Assembly (NCBI GenBank): GCA_036771835.1
Contig: DAIPGN010000005.1
Span: 62,001-126,000, forward strand
Length of the DNA: 64,000 nt
Direction of reading: 5' to 3'
From: UBA4877 sp002399285
Lineage (GTDB): Bacteria; Bacillota; Thermoanaerobacteria; Thermoanaerobacterales; UBA4877
Shown here: positions 8,422 to 16,721 of the stretch, piece after piece
How positions within the stretch are numbered: position 1 is the stretch's first letter
Layout of the letters: each line of letters starts with the position of its first letter
Notes under the pieces: generated by a model
Database searches by the model: none
Seen by the model: only the letters and a program-made list of their open reading frames with translations
Told to the model about the DNA's origin: nothing
Position numbers and translations under genes: made by a program

Positions 8422-9843
8422 TTGATAAACGATACGATAGAATACATTGAATCTAAGAGAGAGAAGCTTATCGAAGTTGCGGATCAGATCTGGGAATATG
8501 CCGAGATAAAGAATCAGGAGTATCGTTCCTCCGCGCTGCTGGAAAATGTATTGGAAGAAAACGGATTTAATGTTGAAAAGGGCGTGGCCGGTCTGGATAC
8601 GGCCTTCATCGGAAGATGGGGCGGCGGTAAACCGGTCATCGCGTTTTTGGGTGAATATGACGCGCTTCCAGGTCTCAGCCAGCAGGCCTGCCTGACGTAT
8701 AAACAGCCTGTCGTAGAGGGCGGCGCGGGGCATGGCTGTGAGCACAATGCGCTGGGGACCGGGGCTCTGGGGGCGGCATTGGCCGTAAAGGATTACCTTG
8801 AGAAGAACGGCGTGTCCGGCACGGTGTGCTATTATGGCTGCCCGGCCGAAGAGGGCGGCGCGGGAAAGCAGGTAATGGCCCGGGCCGGTGTCTTTAAAGA
8901 TGTGGATGCGGCCATAACATGGCATCCGACGGACGACAACAATATCTGGTCAATGAACTTCTTAGCCACGAAGGGCGGCGTATTTCATTTTAAGGGGATA
9001 CCCGCCGCAGCGCCGGGCCAGTCGGTCATCGGCCGCAGCGCTCTCGAGGCTGTGGAGCTTATGAATGTGGGCGCAAACTATCTGCGCGGCCATGTCGAGC
9101 CGAACTGTTTCATCAACTATGCCGTGCTCGATGCGGGCGGCATAGCCCCGAACGCGATACCGCCGCATGCCTCCGTAACCTATCTGCTGCGCGCAAACAC
9201 AAAGGTATCCGTCAATCAGACTTTTAAGCGCTTGATAGAGGTAGCTAAGGGCGCGGCCCTGATGACAGGCACAACCATGACTTACGAGGCGGATTTCGGA
9301 ACGTGCGAGTTGATACCCAACCGCACGTTGGAGAGGATACTGCATAAACATCTTGTGGAGGTGGGACCTACTCCCTTTACGCAGAAAGACCTCGACTACG
9401 CTGCCGAACTGCGTAAGACGCTGCCGCCCAAAGCGGAGGAGATGACTTTTTCCGCATTGCGTATGCTTTACGGAGACGTTGCAGAAACGCTCATACCGCA
9501 AATAAAGGGCAAGGTCATCAACGACGTTGTCTATCCATACGTGCCCATCGAAAAGTCAAAATTCGGTTCGACGGACGTCTGTGACGTCAGCTGGTTTACG
9601 CCTGTGGCGCAGGTCACGACGGCCTGTTATGCGAAGGATACGCCGGGGCACTGTTGGCAGGTGACGACGCAGGGCAAGGCCGAACTGTGCCATAACGGTA
9701 TGCTGAATGCCGCAAAGGTCATGGCGCTCAGCGGTGCAGAGCTCTTCTCCGATCCGTCCGCCCTGAGGGCGGTACGGGAAGAATTTGAGAAGAAGACGGC
9801 TGGAAAGGTCTATCCTGACAGCGAACCGGACACACAGGACTGA
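8422..9843 (+). CDS. M20 amidohydrolase, AbgB-like
   Basis: This protein of 473 residues belongs to the metal-dependent M20 amidohydrolase family that hydrolyses amide bonds of N-acyl amino acids such as p-aminobenzoyl-glutamate. Metal-site motifs are visible: EYDALPGLSQQ near residue 74, GHGCEHNALGTG near 103, PAEEGGAGK near 136, ITWHPTDDN near 162 and STDVCDVSWF near 385. The start is TTG, with GAGGGATAAAA just upstream. It lies between the peptide importer and the hydantoinase genes in one operon, so it probably acts on the imported compound or its product. The real substrate cannot be read from the sequence. In AbgB-type complexes a partner (AbgA) is usual, and none is seen here. Confidence 0.85.
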   Translation: MINDTIEYIESKREKLIEVADQIWEYAEIKNQEYRSSALLENVLEENGFNVEKGVAGLDTAFIGRWGGGKPVIAFLGEYDALPGLSQQACLTYKQPVVEGGAGHGCEHNALGTGALGAALAVKDYLEKNGVSGTVCYYGCPAEEGGAGKQVMARAGVFKDVDAAITWHPTDDNNIWSMNFLATKGGVFHFKGIPAAAPGQSVIGRSALEAVELMNVGANYLRGHVEPNCFINYAVLDAGGIAPNAIPPHASVTYLLRANTKVSVNQTFKRLIEVAKGAALMTGTTMTYEADFGTCELIPNRTLERILHKHLVEVGPTPFTQKDLDYAAELRKTLPPKAEEMTFSALRMLYGDVAETLIPQIKGKVINDVVYPYVPIEKSKFGSTDVCDVSWFTPVAQVTTACYAKDTPGHCWQVTTQGKAELCHNGMLNAAKVMALSGAELFSDPSALRAVREEFEKKTAGKVYPDSEPDTQD

Positions 9844-9855
9844 GGTGAAGCATAT

Positions 9856-11934
9856 ATGAGTTATCTTATAGGCGTGGACGTGGGCGGTACTTTCACCGAT
9901 TTTTCCTGCTTCGATACGCAGACAAGCAGATTATTTTATTACAAAGTCAGTTCAACGCGGGATGATCCCTCCCAGGCGATTATGATAGGACTGCGGGAGC
10001 TTTTAAACCTGTACGGCATCGATCCGGGAGATATTGCCTATCTCGCCCATGGCACGACGGTCGCGACGAACGCTTTGATCCAGAGGAAGGGCGGCAAGAC
10101 CGGCCTCATTACTACGAAGGGTTTTTGCGATCTGCTGGAAATAGGCAGGCAGACGCGCCCCAGCCTTTATGAGCTGGAAGAGGTGAATGCGCCGGTGCTT
10201 GTTCCCGGCAAATACCGCTGTGAAGTGACCGAGCGCTTATTGTCGAACGGTGAAGAATACACGCGGCTTGATGAGGACGAGGTCCGCAGGGCCGTTCATT
10301 ATATGAAAGAAAATGGCGTTACCGCTATTGCCGTATGCACGCTTTTTTCATTCGTCAATCCCGAACATGAGCGGCGCATAGAGCAGATCATAAAAGAGGA
10401 ATATCCCGAGGCATATGTGTCGGTCTCAAGCAAAGTAGTACCTGAATTCCGTGAGTATTCACGCATGAGCACGACGGTCGTCAATGCCTTTCTCGGACCG
10501 GTGATGGATGAATATGTGACGAACTTTCAACGATCCATAGAATCGCTCGGAGTCGGTGCGACTCCGTACATCACGCAGTCCAACGGCAGTATTATCTCCA
10601 TACAGGAGGCGAAAAGCAACCCCGTGCGCACGGCTTTATCCGGCCCAAGCGCAGGGATCGTCGCAGCGCAGTATATTACGGACCTTTGCGGCGTACGGGA
10701 CGCCGTTACATTTGACATGGGAGGCACCAGCGCCGATATCAGTTTGATCTCTAAAAATGATTACCGCAAGTCTGCGGAAAGAAACATTGAGGGCTATGTG
10801 ATACGCATACCGATGATAGACATAGAGACAGTGGGCGCAGGTGGGGGAAGCATAGCCTACGTTGACGCGGGAGGGGCCCTTAAGGTAGGGCCGCAGAGCG
10901 CCGGAGCAGAACCGGGACCCGCCGCATACGACCGCGGCGGGACGAAGCCCACCGTAACCGATGCAAACGTCATACTGGGCAGGCTAAATCCCGAGCGTAT
11001 TCTCGGCGGCCGTATGGCAATACGCAGAGATCTATCGGAAAAGGCGATCAAAACGGAGATCTGCGATAAGACGGACCTGGACCTGCTGAATGCGGCCAAG
11101 GGTATCATCGCGGTCGTAAACTCCAATATGGTGCGGACGATGCGCGTGGTATCCGTCGAGCGCGGCTACGACGTTCGTGAATTCGCACTGATGGCGTTCG
11201 GAGGCGCAGGCCCGCTTCATGCATGCGAGGTCGCACGGGAACTGGGTATGCACACAATAATCATTCCGCCGTCTCCCGGCACGCTGTGCTCATTGGGCCT
11301 GCTGGTAGCCGACGTTAAGTATGATTATGTCAAGACGGCCATAATGGATGCCGACGTCGATAATATTGAAAAGATCGCAGGGATATTTGATGAATTGGAA
11401 GAACAGGGCAGGGAATTTCTGCAAAAGCAGAAGGTTCCGGACGAGAATCAGCAGCTTGTGCGGCAGATAGACGCCCATTACAAAATGCAGAACTATGAAC
11501 TCATCATCCCGGTGGACGGCGGACCTATTACGGAGCAGACGATCAAAAAAGCCGTGGCGGCCTTCCATAGGGAGCATGAGAAGAACTATGGATACTGCAA
11601 TGAAAAACAGCCGGTGCAATTCGTCAACTTCCGCCTTACGGCGGTCGGCCGGCGGGAGAAACCCGTTCTGCAGCTGGAAAAAGCGGATGCGCATGACATT
11701 ACCCCGCGTCAATTCCGCAACGTGTATTTCAATGAAGATACGGGATTTATCAATTGTCCGATCTACCAAAAGGATGATCTGTACGAAGGATACGCTGTTC
11801 AGGGCCCGGCCGTCATAGAGCAAATGGACAGTACGATCGTGGTTATGCCGGACTGGTGCGGAAGACTGGATGGACATGGCATACTGCGTATGGACTATAA
11901 CGAGGGGGCGGACAAATGCAGCACAGAAAAATAG
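9856..11934 (+). CDS. Hydantoinase/oxoprolinase family protein, A subunit (HyuA-like)
   Basis: The 692-residue protein shows the nucleotide-binding architecture of the HyuA/5-oxoprolinase/acetone-carboxylase family: GVDVGGTFTDF at residues 5-15, HGTTVATNALI near 65, SGPSAGIVAAQ near 262, DMGGTSADIS near 288, GAGGGSIAYVD near 330 and FGGAGPLHACE near 450. These enzymes use ATP to activate cyclic amides or related substrates and need the B subunit. The ATG has GAGGTGA upstream. Its 3' end overlaps hyuB by 19 bases, which indicates a stoichiometric complex. Length matches stand-alone A subunits rather than the fused 1,200-residue oxoprolinases. Substrate candidates are hydantoins, N-substituted amides or 5-oxoproline. 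Confidence 0.9.
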   Translation: MSYLIGVDVGGTFTDFSCFDTQTSRLFYYKVSSTRDDPSQAIMIGLRELLNLYGIDPGDIAYLAHGTTVATNALIQRKGGKTGLITTKGFCDLLEIGRQTRPSLYELEEVNAPVLVPGKYRCEVTERLLSNGEEYTRLDEDEVRRAVHYMKENGVTAIAVCTLFSFVNPEHERRIEQIIKEEYPEAYVSVSSKVVPEFREYSRMSTTVVNAFLGPVMDEYVTNFQRSIESLGVGATPYITQSNGSIISIQEAKSNPVRTALSGPSAGIVAAQYITDLCGVRDAVTFDMGGTSADISLISKNDYRKSAERNIEGYVIRIPMIDIETVGAGGGSIAYVDAGGALKVGPQSAGAEPGPAAYDRGGTKPTVTDANVILGRLNPERILGGRMAIRRDLSEKAIKTEICDKTDLDLLNAAKGIIAVVNSNMVRTMRVVSVERGYDVREFALMAFGGAGPLHACEVARELGMHTIIIPPSPGTLCSLGLLVADVKYDYVKTAIMDADVDNIEKIAGIFDELEEQGREFLQKQKVPDENQQLVRQIDAHYKMQNYELIIPVDGGPITEQTIKKAVAAFHREHEKNYGYCNEKQPVQFVNFRLTAVGRREKPVLQLEKADAHDITPRQFRNVYFNEDTGFINCPIYQKDDLYEGYAVQGPAVIEQMDSTIVVMPDWCGRLDGHGILRMDYNEGADKCSTEK

Positions 11935-13592
11935 ACGCGGTCATGGTCGAGATCGTGGGAAACCTTCTGCTCAGCATCGCCGAGGAGGTCGGCGTGGTGC
12001 TTATAAAGAGCTCGTTCTCAAGCAACATAAAGGAGCGGCACGACTGCTCTTCCGCCGTGTTTGACGCAAAGGGCAACCTTGTGGCCCAGGCCGAGCACAT
12101 ACCCATGCACCTGGGTTCCATGCTGGACTCCATCCAGGCCATCATCACCCGGTACGGATATGACGATATACATGACGGCGACATGTTTATTGCGAATGAC
12201 CCGTATAACGGCGGCGGTTCCCATCTGCCCGACATAGTGGTAGCTGCGCCGGTGTTTGCAGATGGCAAACTCATAGCCTGGGTGGCAAACATCGCGCACC
12301 ATTCCGACATCGGCGGCATCGTGCCGGGCAGTACCTCGGGCGACGTAACCAACTTATTCCAGGAAGGCCTGCGTCTGCCTGCACTGCGCGTATGTCAAAA
12401 TGGCAGGATAAATCAGGAGATATTCGAGATAATAATCGAAAACAGCCGTATCCATAAGGAACGCGTGGGCGATCTCAACGCACAGGTAGCGGCCAATAAG
12501 ATCGGGATAAAGCGGGTCATAGAGGCATATGAGAAATATGGCGAAGACCTTGATCTTGCGATGGAGGATCTGCAGCTTTACTCGGAGAAGAGCCTGCGTG
12601 CCGGTATCGCTAAAATCAAGGATGGAACTTATCATTTTGCCGACTATGTTGACGATATGGATAATCTTGAGGACGAGGTAAAAATAGACGTAGTGATCGA
12701 CGTAGCGGGAGAGGATATCACCCTTGACTTTTCCGATTCGAGTCCGCAGGTGCCTGCAAACATCAATGTGACCTACGGAGGCCTGCTGGCGACGGTATTC
12801 TACACCCTCAAAGCCATGATAGGTCCCAACATAGCGTCCAACTCCGGTATCTACCGGGCATTTAAGGTCATCGCAAAACCTGGGACGATCGTAAATGCGC
12901 TTGAACCCGCGCCGCTCGGCGAACGTATGAGCACATGCCAACGCGTGGTGGAAGTGATCTTGGGCGCGATGAGCGAGGCTATGCCGGAGCAGGTACTGGC
13001 GTGCAGCCATGACGGGGGTACGTCCGTGAACCTTTCGGGCACCGACCCGAGAACGGGAGACTTCTTTATTTATCCCGAAGGCGTGGCTGGGGGAGAGGGC
13101 GCCCACTTTGACCGCGACGGCATGGGCGGCGTGCAGGTCCATATGACCAATACTTCAAACCAGCCGGTTGAGGTGCTGGAGATGGAAAATCCGCTTTTGG
13201 TGGAAAACTATTCCCTGCGCATGGATTCGGGAGGTATAGGGCAATACCGCGGCGGCCTGGGCATAGAACGTACCATATGCATGCTGGCCGACAACGTGCG
13301 CTTTACCGGTCATGGAGGACGGCAGTATGTGCCCGCATGGGGGCTCTTCGGCGGAGGCGAGGGCAAGACGGGAGCCTTTTACCTGCACACAAAGGACGGC
13401 AGGGTAGAACGCCTGTCCTCGGTATGCACGGGCGTTGAGCTCAACAAAGGGGATAAGATACAGGTGCTCACGCCGGGAGGCGGAGGTTATGGAAATCCGT
13501 GCCTGCGTGACCACGAACTCATTCTGCAGGATATTGAAGACGGCAAAGTGTCGCTTAGCGAAGCGGAGAAGTCCTACAATATTAAATTATAA
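11916..13592 (+). CDS. Hydantoinase/oxoprolinase family protein, B subunit (HyuB-like)
   Basis: The 558-residue partner of the A subunit carries typical family motifs: ERHDCSSAVFDAKGN near residue 40, HIPMHLGSM near 66, NDPYNGGGSHLPD near 94, HHSDIGG near 128, a central FSGTDP-like segment (NLSGTDPRTGDFF) and a glycine-rich end (LTPGGGGYGNP). The ATG lies inside the end of hyuA, and GGGGGCGG precedes it. It is the last gene of the operon that begins at the DppB-like permease. A long stem at 13608-13654 follows. Confidence 0.9.
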   Translation: MQHRKIDAVMVEIVGNLLLSIAEEVGVVLIKSSFSSNIKERHDCSSAVFDAKGNLVAQAEHIPMHLGSMLDSIQAIITRYGYDDIHDGDMFIANDPYNGGGSHLPDIVVAAPVFADGKLIAWVANIAHHSDIGGIVPGSTSGDVTNLFQEGLRLPALRVCQNGRINQEIFEIIIENSRIHKERVGDLNAQVAANKIGIKRVIEAYEKYGEDLDLAMEDLQLYSEKSLRAGIAKIKDGTYHFADYVDDMDNLEDEVKIDVVIDVAGEDITLDFSDSSPQVPANINVTYGGLLATVFYTLKAMIGPNIASNSGIYRAFKVIAKPGTIVNALEPAPLGERMSTCQRVVEVILGAMSEAMPEQVLACSHDGGTSVNLSGTDPRTGDFFIYPEGVAGGEGAHFDRDGMGGVQVHMTNTSNQPVEVLEMENPLLVENYSLRMDSGGIGQYRGGLGIERTICMLADNVRFTGHGGRQYVPAWGLFGGGEGKTGAFYLHTKDGRVERLSSVCTGVELNKGDKIQVLTPGGGGYGNPCLRDHELILQDIEDGKVSLSEAEKSYNIKL

Positions 13593-13607
13593 TTGACAGG
13601 AAAATAA

Positions 13608-13654
13608 AAGGGGACGTTCAACTGACCTCGCATGGTACGGCTGGAGGTCCCCTT
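13608..13654 (+). terminator. Stem-loop at end of the hyu operon
   Basis: AAGGGGAC (13608-13615) pairs with GTCCCCTT (13647-13654) around a 31-base loop. A competing inner stem (GACCTC with GAGGTC) is also possible. There is no proper T-run, so termination may be weak or Rho-assisted. Confidence 0.45.
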
Positions 13655-13750
13655 GATTTATAACATAACATTTTGAACAATTTATTGTCAGTCCATTATT
13701 GACCGATTTCATCATATCAAACATTGGATTTTCAAGTTTGCCCTTGTCCT

Positions 13751-13792
13751 GCACGATTTACTGCAGTCCATAAATTTGTCCGCAGCTTGGCC
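13751..13792 (+). repeat. Degenerate copy of an intergenic palindromic repeat family (copy A)
   Basis: This stretch contains GCACGATTTACTGCAGTCC, then TTTGTCCGCAGCTTGG. It matches the order palindrome arm, then TTTGTCTGCAACTTGG, seen at 29110-29165. The left arm of the palindrome is not recognisable, so this looks like a decayed copy. Apart from this repeat and the operon-end stem, 13593-13826 holds nothing I can identify. Confidence 0.4.
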
Positions 13793-13826
13793 GGATAAAA
13801 AATCCGGCTATATTTCTTAAAATATC

Positions 13827-13880
13827 TTAACTCTTATTTAACCCTTACTTAACATTTTGTCTTAGGATATGGCCTATAAT
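13827..13880 (+). promoter_or_regulatory. Promoter with three TTAAC direct repeats at 11-bp spacing (PHO-box-like)
   Basis: TTAAC occurs at 13827, 13838 and 13849, each exactly 11 bp from the next, with a weaker CTTAAA just upstream. TATAAT follows at 13875-13880, and no good -35 hexamer is present apart from the last repeat. Relative to the expected start (near 13887), the repeats cover about -60 to -34, the place where PhoP-type (OmpR-family) activators bind in Firmicutes. The pattern is seen directly; the regulator's identity is inference. Confidence 0.6.
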
Positions 13881-13915
13881 ATAAATTAGGAAGAAAAATG
13901 GGAGGTAAGAGGATC

Positions 13916-16459
13916 ATGAAACAGGGATTTGCAAAGATTTTTGGAGGGAGTAAAAGAAGTTGGGGGATCGCCGCTCTATGCCTGGTGATTATCGCAACCT
14001 CCATGGCCGGGGCATCCGTGGCTTACGGTTCCGATGACGCTAAAGCGGATACCATAGACAATATTGCTCTCTTCAATGAGGGCGACAGGTATGGCCTGGC
14101 CGGCGGGAAATTCATCGTACGGTATGACGGCAAAGACACCGTGGTGCCGCTCACTCCCGATACCGACGATGAAAATGTATATTTTGCCGACAAGGCCGTC
14201 TACGTATCGGACGAAGTGACGGGAGTGGCGTACGGCGACGCCGCAAAACCGGGATCACCGGTCATGGTGCTTATGAGCAGTGACAAGGGCAATACGTGGG
14301 ATAGTTTCAAGGTTCCGGATACAAAGGCAGGAGACTATGAACAGAAGTATATGGGATTCACGACCAAGGATGACGGATGGCTGCTTCTGGCAGGAGGGGT
14401 CTCCATGGGTAGTCAGAAAAACAGGATCTTTCAGACGGCGGACGGCGGAAAGACCTGGGATGAGATAGGCAATACCGCCGGGACCTATGAGCGCGTGGTG
14501 ACGGGGGCGGGCTTTGCCGGTAAGGACGTCGGATTCGTATCATTCAGATATGATAATGACGCAAACCCCGCGATATACCGCACGGAGGACGGAGGCAAAT
14601 CGTGGAACAAGTGCTCCATTCAGATACCCGATTCATTTAAAGGCATCACAAGCTATGCCGAAGCGGCGTCGCCCGTCTTTAACGGAGAAAAGGGCATCCT
14701 TCCGGTAAAACTCCGCAACAACGGCTGGAAGGGTGACCCGCTGGATGTGACGGTGTTCTATGAGACTTCGGACTACGGCAAGACGTGGACCTTCAATGAG
14801 AAATACAGCCTGGCCCGCATATGGGCGGATGCATGGCGCACGCGGGACGGCAGGGGCCGCTATGAGATAATGGACAAGGCCATGCAGGCAGATTTCCGCT
14901 CACAGCAGTTTTCCCCCGATAACTTCGTGATACGCTGGTCCAGTCCGTGGGTGGAGAGATACGATGTGGCGCTGGAAGACGGCCAGGCCGTTGTCACCTA
15001 TTTCTACACCGACTCCACAACCATGACTTATAAGGGGGTAGAGCGCCTGTCCTTCGGGCAGGAGGACGGACGGATGGTCATAACCGCCTGCAGTACCGAA
15101 ACGGATATGGAGGAGTATGTCGATACCGCAAACTGGAAGAAGGCGGACGCGGGAGCTTATTCCTTCTCCATTCCCAACTACTGGCGCATCTGGGCTAGGC
15201 CGGACGGATCGACCGGCATTTTGGTCGGGGACCAGCAAATAGGCAGTATGACCGTCCGGGATTACGATGCCTCCAAGCCTATAACACAATTTGAGGGAAG
15301 CAACGGGAGTCCGTTTATCACGAAGGAGCTTGCGGGCTGCAAGTATCCGGCGACGGATTTTGTGATACGCCGTACCGCCGCCGATGGTTCCTATGAGGAT
15401 GAGCATCACGTCTACCTCATACCCGAGGGCAGCAATTATGCCTATGACCTGTGCTTAGATACCGCATGGGGAAATGAAAGGGCGGACGCGATCGCCAAGA
15501 GTTTTGAGGTGGATACGGACGCCATGGAGGTACGGCTTACCGCAAATAAATGGGCGGGGGCCGTCAAGAGCAGGGATGGAAGGGCGCAGTATGCCCTGCT
15601 GAGTTCCGGCCTCCAAAAGAAGATGTATGCCGACTATGAAGGCTTCGGCTGGGTGACGGGCGTGTCCAGCCCATGGTTTGACGGCTATGACATGAAGATA
15701 GTCAAGGATAAAGCGTTTATCACGTACACAATGATGACCTCGACGGGATTTGAAGGCTATTCTTTTGAAACGCTCAATTTTAAAAAGGAAAACGGGCGGT
15801 ATGTGATAGATGAACTCACCTATCCCAAGATAGGCCGGGAGAATGGAACGGTCATAGCATATCTGGATGATGGCAATACATGGCTGTCCGCAAAGAGCAA
15901 AAAGGACGGAATGTTTTCCGGCATGACCTTGTCCATAGACGGCAGGACGAAGGAATTTGCATGGGAGACATACGGCGAGCCGGCGTTTTTGCCGCAGCTT
16001 GAATATGCCGACGTAAACGGCGACGGGCGCAGCGAACTGGTCGTCATACTGTGTAAAGATGAGGGCACGGGCATCAATATAGAAGAAATACATGTGATAG
16101 ATACCAAAGACCTTTCCGAGATCAAGGTACAGGACCCCCAGGCCGCGCTCAAGGACCGCGTGGTATCGAAGATAGATGAGAACGGTATAAAAATAACGAT
16201 CGACGGCAAGAGCGCCGTGGAATTCTCCCAAAGCGAGCTGGAGAGCATAGCGGGGAAAAGAGAGGGTTGGTTCAAAGAGCCTGCGACGGATTCTATCGTC
16301 GACTATTCGGCGGATGACGGCCGCATCACGGCAAACGTCGCGGCTGTAATTTCACCGTTGGGCTATTTGGGCGAATTCCGATTGAACTACGCGTATGAGG
16401 ATAGCCGGCTAAAGGTCGATACCATTGACTTTAACGTACCGCTTACAAGAATGAAATAG
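13916..16459 (+). CDS. Exported protein with BNR/YCF48-like repeats and a duplicated ~100-residue domain
   Basis: This 847-residue protein begins with a basic n-region and a hydrophobic stretch (WGIAALCLVIIATSMAGA), a signal peptide or N-terminal anchor. The first third carries four BNR-type motifs (SSDKGNTWD near 120, TADGGKTWD near 173, TEDGGKSWN near 221, TSDYGKTWT near 283), which implies a beta-propeller like YCF48 or sialidase. Two copies of a domain with a shared WA...RDGR..Y and SPW motif follow at about residues 300-400 and 540-640. A DVNGDGRSEL motif near 702 resembles a calcium-binding FG-GAP/VCBS element. The ATG at 13916 has GGAGGT nine bases upstream. It is a single-gene unit between a TTAAC-array promoter and a terminator. 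Its function is unknown. Confidence 0.85.
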   Translation: MKQGFAKIFGGSKRSWGIAALCLVIIATSMAGASVAYGSDDAKADTIDNIALFNEGDRYGLAGGKFIVRYDGKDTVVPLTPDTDDENVYFADKAVYVSDEVTGVAYGDAAKPGSPVMVLMSSDKGNTWDSFKVPDTKAGDYEQKYMGFTTKDDGWLLLAGGVSMGSQKNRIFQTADGGKTWDEIGNTAGTYERVVTGAGFAGKDVGFVSFRYDNDANPAIYRTEDGGKSWNKCSIQIPDSFKGITSYAEAASPVFNGEKGILPVKLRNNGWKGDPLDVTVFYETSDYGKTWTFNEKYSLARIWADAWRTRDGRGRYEIMDKAMQADFRSQQFSPDNFVIRWSSPWVERYDVALEDGQAVVTYFYTDSTTMTYKGVERLSFGQEDGRMVITACSTETDMEEYVDTANWKKADAGAYSFSIPNYWRIWARPDGSTGILVGDQQIGSMTVRDYDASKPITQFEGSNGSPFITKELAGCKYPATDFVIRRTAADGSYEDEHHVYLIPEGSNYAYDLCLDTAWGNERADAIAKSFEVDTDAMEVRLTANKWAGAVKSRDGRAQYALLSSGLQKKMYADYEGFGWVTGVSSPWFDGYDMKIVKDKAFITYTMMTSTGFEGYSFETLNFKKENGRYVIDELTYPKIGRENGTVIAYLDDGNTWLSAKSKKDGMFSGMTLSIDGRTKEFAWETYGEPAFLPQLEYADVNGDGRSELVVILCKDEGTGINIEEIHVIDTKDLSEIKVQDPQAALKDRVVSKIDENGIKITIDGKSAVEFSQSELESIAGKREGWFKEPATDSIVDYSADDGRITANVAAVISPLGYLGEFRLNYAYEDSRLKVDTIDFNVPLTRMK

Positions 16460-16493
16460 ATACTTTCACTAAATAAAAGTAAATATTATCATG

Positions 16494-16524
16494 AAGTCCG
16501 GTAAATCATGCCGGACTTTTGTTA
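16494..16524 (+). terminator. Rho-independent terminator of the exported-protein gene
   Basis: AAGTCCGG (16494-16501) and CCGGACTT (16511-16518) form a perfect 8-bp stem followed by TTTTGTTATTG. The loop with its first stem bases reads GGTAAATCATGC, identical to 12 bases of the palindrome at 29118-29129. Confidence 0.8.
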
Positions 16525-16536
16525 TTGTTTTAACAA
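16519..16536 (+). promoter_or_regulatory. Rex-like operator candidate upstream of the hydrogenase operon
   Basis: TTGTTATTGTTTTAACAA agrees with the Rex consensus (TTGTTAA, four bases, TTAACAA) at 13 of 14 defined positions. Rex is the NADH-sensing repressor that controls hydrogenase and fermentation genes in many Clostridia. The site overlaps the T-run of the preceding terminator and lies about 100 bp upstream of the predicted -35 box, farther than usual, so chance similarity in a T-rich tail cannot be excluded. Confidence 0.35.
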
Positions 16537-16621
16537 ATGGCGGACCGATAGTGCGACTATTGGTTATATTGGAACTTTGATGGAAAACGATTGCCTATAT
16601 GTGGGATAAGCTAGAAGTATA

Positions 16622-16649
16622 TTGACTTTATGTATAATGGGCGTACAAT
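16622..16649 (+). promoter_or_regulatory. Promoter of the ech-hyp operon
   Basis: TTGACT (16622-16627) and TACAAT (16644-16649) are spaced 16 bp apart, upstream of the first hydrogenase gene. An imperfect dyad (ACCGATAGT, 3 bases, ACTATTGGT) lies at 16544-16564 and could bind a regulator. Confidence 0.55.
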
Positions 16650-16721
16650 AATAGTAGCATGAATGATTTTATGAATGTATTCTTTATACTGCAAGTTTTT
16701 ATTCAATTGGAGGCTTGGCAA

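Noticed and set aside
16633..16638. TATAAT upstream of echA as the -10 element
   Set aside because: No -35-like hexamer lies 16-18 bp upstream. TACAAT at 16644 pairs better with TTGACT.
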